The position numbers were made by a program, and so were the translations under genes. The notes under the pieces were generated by a model. That model was not told the origin of the DNA and did not search any database. It saw nothing but the letters and a program-made list of their open reading frames with translations. From Candidatus Magasanikiibacteriota bacterium (lineage in GTDB: Bacteria > Patescibacteriota > Patescibacteriia > Magasanikbacterales > UBA922), in the NCBI GenBank assembly GCA_016214105.1, contig JACRPD010000021.1:1-11165 (forward strand): a stretch of DNA of 11,165 bases, given 5' to 3'. Position 1 is the stretch's first letter, and every line of letters begins with the position of its first letter. Shown here piece by piece: positions 6,302 to 11,165 of this stretch.

Positions 6302-7567
6302 TTAAGTGAACCAAACTAAAATCATAATTCCCAAAACAAGCATAACCGCCGCTGATAAAATCTTCATATTCCGGCTTTCACTCTGCTCCCACGCCGTTAT
6401 TTTCTCCACCGCGTATTTATTCGCAGACAAAAGCAGAATAATCACCAACGGCATGACAAACATTAAATTATACAAGAACAAATAGCCGACGCCGGAAAAA
6501 TAAGTGGTTTTAGCCGCGAGCAAGCCGATTATCGCCACATAAATTCCGCCCGAACAAGGAAAAGTGCAAAGCCCCACCAGAAACCCGGCCACAAACGCGG
6601 CCGGCATGGTCGCTTTGGTAATCCAATGGCGAAGAGTTTCCTTACTGAACATGGGAATGCGAAATTTGATCGGAAATTTTGGTAAAACCAAGCCGATAAT
6701 ATTCACCGCACCCAAAACTAAGACTAGCCATGCTCCTAACTTGGCCATTAAGTGCGGCGAATTGGTAAATACCAGAGCTCTCATCAAACCAAATCCGATC
6801 AAAATATACGCCAAAAAAATCGCCACAATATACACCACGCCCATTTTCCAGATGTTAGCTCTAGTTCTTTTGAGAGAAAAAAGAAAGGCGATAAATAACA
6901 GCAGGACCGCGAACGCGCAGGGATTAATGCCATCCAAAAACCCGGAAACCAATACCACCGGCAAAAGCGACCTGTATTTTCCAGCTTGTCTGCCGACTTT
7001 ATCATCCAAACTAAACTGACTCTTATTACCATCTAAATATTTAAAATACTCGCTGACCGGCGTGTTGATCGGATAAGTTTTAATTTCGCCGACAAAATTA
7101 TTGGCATAAGCGGGAATGGCGAAAATTTTATATTCCTTCGCGTCAGTATGCATTTCATCCTGCGACACCACTACTAATTTAAATTTAAGGCTGATTTCCT
7201 CACTGAACAAATCTTCAACTATTTGATTCGGCACATGTCCGCCTAACACAAATTTATCACCGACAAAAGCCATGATGTGACTTTGTAAATCAATTGGAAT
7301 TTTATATTGGGTTAAAAGCTGGTTCATTTCCAACCTCACTCCTTGCTGGCTGATATAATCTTTTTTAATAATTTCGCTCACGCCGTGTTCATTAAGGAGC
7401 GCAGGCAGGTCGGTATTCACATGAACAGCGCAAGCTCCGCAGGCCTCGTTATAATAAATCGTCGCCTTGGCGCCAGCCACATCGCCGTGCGCCCACGCGC
7501 CGTGAAGCGGAACCAAAACAGACAACGCGACTGCCAAACTAACCGCAATGTTTTTTAATTTTCTCAT
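6302..7567 (-). CDS. DUF411/CopG-like thioredoxin-fold domain fused to a CcdA/DsbD membrane domain
   Basis: A 421-residue exported-domain/membrane fusion. Signal peptide 1-26 with a likely cut after AWA, leaving His27 as the mature N-terminus. Residues 35-121 form a thioredoxin-like domain with CGAC (C43, C46); its second half, L94-Q-S-H then GGHVP (109-113) and a closing helix, resembles the S-C-H-T-A...G-H-V-P end of DUF411 proteins (copper-binding CopG type). The canonical DUF411 CxCC and SCH cysteines are partly replaced. Residues 127-195 link to the membrane. From about 200 there are six helices of the CcdA/DsbD type with the two expected Cys sites: NPCAF (C217) and CTFPCSGG (C334, C338). 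Probable role: carries electrons through the membrane to its own exported Cys pair, perhaps reducing copper or a copper-protein disulfide. The start overlaps the preceding gene by 29 bases, implying translational coupling. Confidence 0.85.
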   Translation of the reverse strand: MRKLKNIAVSLAVALSVLVPLHGAWAHGDVAGAKATIYYNEACGACAVHVNTDLPALLNEHGVSEIIKKDYISQQGVRLEMNQLLTQYKIPIDLQSHIMAFVGDKFVLGGHVPNQIVEDLFSEEISLKFKLVVVSQDEMHTDAKEYKIFAIPAYANNFVGEIKTYPINTPVSEYFKYLDGNKSQFSLDDKVGRQAGKYRSLLPVVLVSGFLDGINPCAFAVLLLFIAFLFSLKRTRANIWKMGVVYIVAIFLAYILIGFGLMRALVFTNSPHLMAKLGAWLVLVLGAVNIIGLVLPKFPIKFRIPMFSKETLRHWITKATMPAAFVAGFLVGLCTFPCSGGIYVAIIGLLAAKTTYFSGVGYLFLYNLMFVMPLVIILLLSANKYAVEKITAWEQSESRNMKILSAAVMLVLGIMILVWFT

Positions 7568-7967
7568 ATTTATAAATCATATAAACCAACCCGGCAAAAG
7601 AAAACAAAATGCTGATTAAAAAAATATAATTTTGATAAGCGGCAAAGAAAATCACCAGACCGCTCACCCCGATGATCGGCAAAAGGCCGGTAAAATTATG
7701 CAAACAGCAGACAATCATCGCGCTGGTGGAAACCCCGCCTGACGCGGCCACGGATTTGCCTCCGATTTTCGCCGCTTCTCTCATCCTTTGCCACAAACCG
7801 ACCTGAACCGCGAATAAAATTACCAGCGGCGAAATAAAATACCAGTTCTTTTGAAAAAAATAATACGGTCCGGACAAACTTTGCATGCCTAACGCCTGAA
7901 CCGAATAAAAAACCAAAGCGATCCCCGCTGCCCCCGCGATTCCCCAGATTAAAGGTTTTTTGTTCAT
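7539..7967 (-). CDS. Small MerT-like membrane protein with vicinal cysteines
   Basis: A 142-residue membrane protein with about four helices (7-25, 44-60, 82-103, 105-131). The third begins with MIVCCLH (C87, C88), then G-V-S-G (100-103), an aromatic stretch and Y-Q-N-Y-I-F. This order (CC in a helix, G-x-S-G about 13 residues on, Tyr, hydrophobic helix) resembles the first part of the mercuric transporter MerT, whose paired Cys accept Hg(II); here the second helix pair comes before rather than after. It ends in KKHCG (H140, C141), another possible metal site. Start chosen at 7967, one base after the previous stop; an in-frame ATG at 8000 would add 11 residues and overlap the upstream gene by 32 bases. 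The end overlaps the next gene by 29 bases. Function as a soft-metal or thiol carrier is inferred. Confidence 0.78.
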   Translation of the reverse strand: MNKKPLIWGIAGAAGIALVFYSVQALGMQSLSGPYYFFQKNWYFISPLVILFAVQVGLWQRMREAAKIGGKSVAASGGVSTSAMIVCCLHNFTGLLPIIGVSGLVIFFAAYQNYIFLISILFSFAGLVYMIYKYEKIKKHCG

Positions 7968-7968
7968 G

Positions 7969-8370
7969 TTATTCAATATCAAATTCAAACTGTAAATCAT
8001 CTTTCAACCCGACCACCAGCTTGCCGGACAATTCACCGGAAAAAATCAAATCCGCTTCCAAATGATGCCCGCCGACCTGATCACCCTCTATTTTATAGTC
8101 GCTCGGCCGAACGCCATTTAAACTGGAAAAATTTTTAACCGCAAATTCCCCCAAACTGTAGACATGGTTGTCCATTACCAACTTTATGACAGTCTGACCG
8201 CCAGCCCGCTCTATGCTCTCAACCGCGACTTGAATCCCCTCTTTCTCTACGGTCAGTTGATCGGCCGGTGGTTTTGGCGTGTCTGACGGGTTGATATACC
8301 GCGCGTAGATAAACGTACCCGCGATAAACACTAATAAAATTACCGCCAAAATAATTAATATTTTGTTCAT
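7969..8370 (-). CDS. Membrane-anchored exported protein of unknown function
   Basis: I do not recognise this 133-residue protein. One N-terminal hydrophobic helix (about 4-23) would anchor it with the rest outside. After a Pro-rich linker (29-36) the remainder alternates hydrophobic and polar residues as in a beta sandwich (about 39-133), ending in a very regular strand pair (L-V-V-G-L-K-D-D-L-Q-F-E-F-D). There is no Cys. Candidate metal ligands are H69 and the G-G-H-H-L-E segment (100-105). No lipobox Cys is present, so it is not a lipoprotein. Its start overlaps the stop of the upstream gene by ATGA, and the next gene starts one base after its stop, so all three small genes are surely co-translated. 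A binding-protein role is a guess. Confidence 0.75.
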   Translation of the reverse strand: MNKILIILAVILLVFIAGTFIYARYINPSDTPKPPADQLTVEKEGIQVAVESIERAGGQTVIKLVMDNHVYSLGEFAVKNFSSLNGVRPSDYKIEGDQVGGHHLEADLIFSGELSGKLVVGLKDDLQFEFDIE

Positions 8371-8864
8371 AGTATTTTTGTCTGAACTTTACAAAATAAT
8401 TGTTTTTGAATATTTTCCACAAGCAGATAAATTGACAAAGCCAACAGCGCGATACTTAAAACCTTTAACTCCAGGCCGCGAAACGGTAGAGAAAACAAGG
8501 CTAGAGGAGCGCCGAACAACGCGAAAAGCGGCGCGCCGCAAGTCGGACAACCGGCGGCAAAAAGTCCGATGGCCGTCCCGCTGGCGCTGCATAATTTATT
8601 TTTTATTTCTCTCTCTTTCCTCAACCGACGCCTCACTAAAAACAAAGATAAATAAACCCCAAACAATACCGCGATCACTAAGCTCAAAAACAAAGAGAAC
8701 AGCGTGAACGCCCAACTACTCATGTCAATATAAGCAGCAATACTTTTGCCGGTAATCGCCCAGATGGTTAGAAAGTAAGACAGAATAAATACCACTAACG
8801 TCGTTGCTGCGGTCAAGGCTAAATATTTTTTTCTTCTTATAACCAACCAAATAATTCCAAACAT
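8367..8864 (-). CDS. Polytopic membrane protein with GCPTCG motif
   Basis: A 165-residue protein with about four membrane helices (15-36, 52-77, 94-119, 131-150). A basic loop, R-R-R-L-R-K-E-R (78-85), marks the cytoplasmic side between helices two and three. The third helix holds G-C-P-T-C-G-A-P (C106, C109) followed by L-F-A-L-F-G-A-P-L-A and a L-P-F-R-G-L-E-L segment, a pattern that looks family-conserved; I know of no established function for it. Additional Cys at 92 and 158 lie near the membrane surface. A CxxC with Pro inside a membrane helix recalls the redox Cys of CcdA-type electron carriers, so thiol transfer or metal passage is plausible. The stop (TGA) overlaps the next ATG by 4 bases, and the previous DUF1573 gene ends 2 bases upstream. 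Confidence 0.78.
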   Translation of the reverse strand: MFGIIWLVIRRKKYLALTAATTLVVFILSYFLTIWAITGKSIAAYIDMSSWAFTLFSLFLSLVIAVLFGVYLSLFLVRRRLRKEREIKNKLCSASGTAIGLFAAGCPTCGAPLFALFGAPLALFSLPFRGLELKVLSIALLALSIYLLVENIQKQLFCKVQTKIL

Positions 8865-8866
8865 AT

Positions 8867-9394
8867 CTACTTTGTCACATTGCCTTTGAAGGTGATAACC
8901 GCCTCCGAACCATCCTGACCGCCGTCATTGCTAAAAATATCAACCGTCCTGGTGATCGCTCCCACGGCATCCGGTCCGTGGGCCAGAGGATCAAAAATTA
9001 TTTCCAATTCTCCGCTCTCGCCTGGTTTGATAACTTGCGACCAGCCCGATGCGCCGCCCCCATGCCCGGGCATGCCGAATTCCGGACTACGTTCACCGCC
9101 GATATTCAAAACCACTTTGGTACACATGCAGGAAGTCTGCATTCGGTTTATTTTTAAAACGCCGTCACCGTCATTTTTTATTTTCACCGTCTTTTTCGCC
9201 AAACCATTTGACATAGATACGTCGCCAAAATCAAAATTAGTTGTTTCCAGCGTTAACTTCGGCATGCCTTTGTCGCTGGTATCAACGCTCTCGCTTTTTA
9301 TCGCCCAAATTATCCCCACGAAGCCCAAAACCAATACGGTGACGGCAACGGCAAAGAAAATTTTTATTCTCGGATCGGCGTTGTTTGTTATCAT
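8867..9394 (-). CDS. Membrane-anchored DUF1573 protein (SCMCT variant)
   Basis: A 175-residue protein with an N-terminal membrane anchor (about 11-32) and an exported DUF1573 domain (about 46-175), an immunoglobulin-like fold. Signatures: F-D-F-G-D-V (54-59), I-K-N-D-G-D-G-x-L-x-I (72-82), and S-C-M-C-T-K (88-93, C89 and C91). Between the two halves it has an extra Met/Gly/His loop, E-F-G-M-P-G-H-G-G-G (105-114), absent from its neighbour and a possible copper site. The second half ends with G-E-L-E-I-I-F-D-P (126-134). The function of DUF1573 is not settled; the CxC pair could bind Cu(I) or be a thioredoxin-type substrate. It is 10 bases after the second DUF1573 gene, suggesting an old duplication with divergence. 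Confidence 0.88.
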   Translation of the reverse strand: MITNNADPRIKIFFAVAVTVLVLGFVGIIWAIKSESVDTSDKGMPKLTLETTNFDFGDVSMSNGLAKKTVKIKNDGDGVLKINRMQTSCMCTKVVLNIGGERSPEFGMPGHGGGASGWSQVIKPGESGELEIIFDPLAHGPDAVGAITRTVDIFSNDGGQDGSEAVITFKGNVTK

Positions 9395-9404
9395 AAAAAT
9401 AGAA

Positions 9405-9881
9405 TTATTTTTTAATCACTATCGCGTTGAATTTTGCCTCAATTTCCGGATTGCCCGGCTCATCAGTGCCGATATAAATCACGCGCTTGATTTCCCCCAC
9501 ATCAGTATCGTCTTTGTGGACAGCCGGATCAAATGTAACTTCTATTTTCACCGTCTGTCCTGGAGCAATTTCTTTGTCTTTTTCATCCATAACCGCTTTG
9601 GTACAACCACAAGAAGTGGAAAGTCTCAAAATTTTTACTGGCTTGCCGCCGGTGTTCTTCACTTGCAAAATATACTTGCCGATTTCGCCGTAAATAACCG
9701 TGCCCAAATTATAATCTTGTGGTTCAACCACCAACGAAGACGCGGCGGCTGATAGCTGATTATTTTGCGCAGCCGGCAACGCCGCCCCCGGCGCAGCCGT
9801 TTGGTAGTTATAAAAAGCAGCGCCCGCTATCACCAATATGACAGCGCCTAAAAAAATTAAAATTGTGTTTTTATTATTCAT
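9405..9881 (-). CDS. Membrane-anchored DUF1573 protein (SCGCT type)
   Basis: A 158-residue protein: N-terminal membrane anchor (about 6-23), an Ala/Pro-rich linker (28-48), and a DUF1573 domain (about 50-157). Key positions are the strand Y-N-L-G-T-V (57-62), V-K-N-T-G (74-78), S-C-G-C-T-K-A (90-96; C91 and C93), I-A-P-G-Q-T-V-K-I (104-112), and F-D-P (117-119). This is the canonical form of the domain, unlike the variant next to it. The exported CxC makes it a candidate copper ligand or disulfide substrate for the tandem-thioredoxin protein encoded 21 bases upstream. No Shine-Dalgarno sequence is visible before the ATG. Confidence 0.9.
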   Translation of the reverse strand: MNNKNTILIFLGAVILVIAGAAFYNYQTAAPGAALPAAQNNQLSAAASSLVVEPQDYNLGTVIYGEIGKYILQVKNTGGKPVKILRLSTSCGCTKAVMDEKDKEIAPGQTVKIEVTFDPAVHKDDTDVGEIKRVIYIGTDEPGNPEIEAKFNAIVIKK

Positions 9882-9902
9882 ATCAGACCCAGCGACAAAA
9901 AA

Positions 9903-10742
9903 TCATTGTTGGCTAGACGCGGCTGCCTCTGTTTTCACTACCATTCCGGTCATCATGTTTTTATACGCGCCCATCTGCTTCACGCCTTCGCGGAATATGT
10001 AAGCGCCGTCTTTTTCCACTGTGCCGACCTTAGACCAGATATTTATCAAGCTTTTGTAAGCCTCCACTTCGCCTTTTAGCACAAATGTCGGCATCATGGT
10101 AATATTATATTTATTTTTCATCATCAAGCCCTCGCCGCTTCCGACTGACAACACTTTGGTGTCTTGTGTCGGCAGGCCAAACCCGCTGCCCAATATCTGC
10201 TTATGTCCCATAACATCATAACATTCCGCGCAAGAATCGTCTTTCAGAAAAAATATCTCCACCTTGCCTCTTGTCTTCCCGGTCGCCACTTCAATATATG
10301 GCGCCATATTCTGGCGTAAAACAAAATTACCGTCAATTATCTCACCGATTCCGGACCACGCGTTTTTTAATTTAACGTTTTTATCTATTTCCCCGCTAAA
10401 AATCACCGTCGGAATCTTGGTGATTTTATATTTCTCCACCAGCGCCTTTCCCTCGTCGCTTTTCCAATCAATCGTCTTCTTTTCAACAAATTTGACATTC
10501 TCTTTCTCCACCGCCGCCAAAAAACCATCTAATTTAAAGCAGTCGGCGCAATCAAGCGCGTCCACCAGGGTGGCTTTAAACTCCGCCGGCCGCGCCGCCT
10601 CCGCCGCTTCGGCCGCTTTCTTGCCGACAAAAGCGTTGGTCTTAAAAGATAATACCAAACCAACCACTAAGGCGATAATCAGCGCGCCGCCAAAGATGTA
10701 AAATAGTTTAGAATCAAGATGAATTGTGTTTTTTTCTTCCAT
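9903..10742 (-). CDS. Membrane-anchored tandem thioredoxin-like protein (CADC and CAEC)
   Basis: A 279-residue protein with a membrane anchor (about 13-33), an Ala/Glu-rich spacer (41-54) and two thioredoxin-like repeats, about 55-158 and 159-268. Repeat 1 has C65-A-D-C68 and the cis-Pro loop K-I-P-T (P111); repeat 2 has C171-A-E-C174 and M-M-P-T (P218). After each cis-Pro comes the same unusual tail: G-E, a variable stretch, then N-A-W-S/N-I-W-S, G, D-G, R. This shows internal duplication. The protein is likely an exported disulfide reductase or isomerase, or a Cu-binding redox protein, fed by a CcdA-type carrier of this operon. I placed the start at 10742; a longer frame from 10865 would overlap the upstream gene and translate a REP-like hairpin into P-S-P-C-R-R-G-G-R-G, which is typical of mis-set starts. 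The stop is TGA. Confidence 0.87.
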   Translation of the reverse strand: MEEKNTIHLDSKLFYIFGGALIIALVVGLVLSFKTNAFVGKKAAEAAEAARPAEFKATLVDALDCADCFKLDGFLAAVEKENVKFVEKKTIDWKSDEGKALVEKYKITKIPTVIFSGEIDKNVKLKNAWSGIGEIIDGNFVLRQNMAPYIEVATGKTRGKVEIFFLKDDSCAECYDVMGHKQILGSGFGLPTQDTKVLSVGSGEGLMMKNKYNITMMPTFVLKGEVEAYKSLINIWSKVGTVEKDGAYIFREGVKQMGAYKNMMTGMVVKTEAAASSQQ

Positions 10743-10765
10743 AAATTTGCTAATTGTTGAATTAT

Positions 10766-10824
10766 TGCGAGAGACCTCACCCCTTCCCCCTCTCCTACAA
10801 GGAGAGGGGACGATAATTCTCGCA
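10766..10824. repeat. REP/MITE-like hairpin element between two genes
   Basis: The centre is a perfect 10-bp stem, CCCCTCTCCT (10787-10796) and AGGAGAGGGG (10800-10809), with a 3-base loop. On the minus strand it is followed by the tail GGGGTGAGGT, a combination I recognise from a widespread bacterial intergenic repeat. Outer arms TGCGAGA (10766-10772) and TCTCGCA (10818-10824) form a second, enclosing inverted repeat. There is no T run after the stem, so it is not a standard terminator, though it could attenuate or stabilise the operon mRNA. The flanks (10743-10765 and 10825-10858) contain nothing else I can name. Confidence 0.7.
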
Positions 10825-10858
10825 TGCATTATGTCATCTGTTTCCTGCATCCCGCCCA

Positions 10859-11164
10859 TTAACATCCGCCGACCATATCCGGCGCATCCTGCGCGCTGGC
10901 CGCCGGAGCGCTGCCGCTCAAATTCACATTTCCGCTCTTAATTTTGCTTAACAGCATCGCTGATTGTATGGTCTGAATAACCGATAACAAAGTTAAAATC
11001 GCCAGAACAATCGTCACTGACAAACTGCCCCACGGCAATTTTGGTTTTTCCGCTTTATTTTCCAACGTACCCAAAATCTCCGCCTTCAACTGCTCAATCT
11101 CGTTCGGCGCGCTTTTTGTTTCTTCGTGATGTTCTTTATGCTCATTATGAAGTTCTTCGGTCAT
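10859..11164 (-). CDS. Small single-helix membrane protein, His/Glu-rich N-terminus, C-terminal Cys
   Basis: A complete 101-residue protein whose ATG lies at the right edge of the window, so its promoter is not visible. The N-terminus (1-18) is rich in His and Glu, with His at 6, 9, 12 and 13, a likely metal-binding patch. A short amphipathic helix follows (22-37), then one membrane helix (about 46-66) and a low-complexity Ser/Ala/Gly tail that ends exactly in M-V-G-G-C, with C101 as the last residue. I do not recognise a named family; the terminal GGC looks deliberate and could be a redox or metal ligand. It is the first visible gene of the operon and is separated from the next by 116 bases containing the hairpin repeat. 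Confidence 0.78.
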   Translation of the reverse strand: MTEELHNEHKEHHEETKSAPNEIEQLKAEILGTLENKAEKPKLPWGSLSVTIVLAILTLLSVIQTIQSAMLLSKIKSGNVNLSGSAPAASAQDAPDMVGGC

Positions 11165-11165
11165 A

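Noticed and set aside
8928..9752. Long plus-strand open frame of 274 codons opposite both DUF1573 genes
   Set aside because: It crosses two well-supported minus-strand genes and their gap, and its translation has no domain-like pattern; it is a composition shadow.
9881..9905. TGA at 9905-9903 in frame with the next gene, hinting at UGA recoding (genetic code 25) and a fusion
   Set aside because: The next gene has its own ATG and membrane anchor, no internal in-frame TGA is seen in any gene, and most stops are TAA or TAG; standard code is simpler.
10743..10865. Upstream extension of the tandem-thioredoxin gene by 41 codons
   Set aside because: It translates the hairpin repeat, overlaps the previous gene and precedes a normal membrane anchor; the ATG at 10742 fits better.
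1..11165. tRNA, rRNA, CRISPR array, insertion sequence or transposase
   Set aside because: No such structure, repeat-spacer pattern or transposase-like frame was found on either strand; coding sequence covers nearly all of the window.

Overview
The window is one dense gene block read entirely from the minus strand (right to left). It holds sixteen genes and no convincing plus-strand gene. Gene style suggests a small-genome bacterium of the Patescibacteria/CPR (Parcubacteria-like) type. The signs are many short membrane-anchored proteins of unknown function, very short intergenic gaps, few Shine-Dalgarno sequences, and an overall AT-leaning, Lys-rich coding style. This placement is inference; there is no rRNA or marker gene here. 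All frames read with the standard bacterial code.

Layout in transcription order: (1) 11164-9903, a small His-rich, single-helix protein ending in Cys, a 116-base gap with a REP/MITE-like hairpin, then a membrane-anchored protein with two thioredoxin-like repeats. (2) 9881-8867, two anchored DUF1573 proteins with CxC motifs. (3) 8864-7539, three small membrane proteins: one with a GCPTCG motif, one with an unknown exported domain, one MerT-like with vicinal cysteines. (4) 7567-6302, a signal-peptide protein fusing a DUF411/CopG-like thioredoxin-fold domain to a CcdA/DsbD-type membrane domain. (5) 6294-4063, a helical orphan, a His/Cys-rich DUF2933 protein, a YibE/F membrane protein and a SHOCT protein. 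(6) 4058-2531, a CcdA-like protein translationally coupled to a membrane-anchored CxxxC redoxin. (7) 2472-1, a CsoR-type repressor with a well-formed promoter/operator, an intrinsic terminator, and a Cu(I) P-type ATPase (CopA) that runs off the left edge.

The first fourteen genes are packed tightly enough to be one operon and nearly all act in or outside the membrane. The repeated themes are Cys pairs in thioredoxin folds, Cys pairs inside membrane helices (CcdA, MerT-like, GCPTCG) and His-rich tails. Together with CsoR/CopA they suggest an extracytoplasmic copper-handling and thiol-redox module. CcdA-type proteins would pass electrons out to thioredoxin-like proteins, His/Cys-rich proteins would bind metal, and CopA would export Cu(I). 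This scheme is inferred from domains and context. Several members (8367-8864, 7969-8370, 5803-6294, 10859-11164) have no function I can name.
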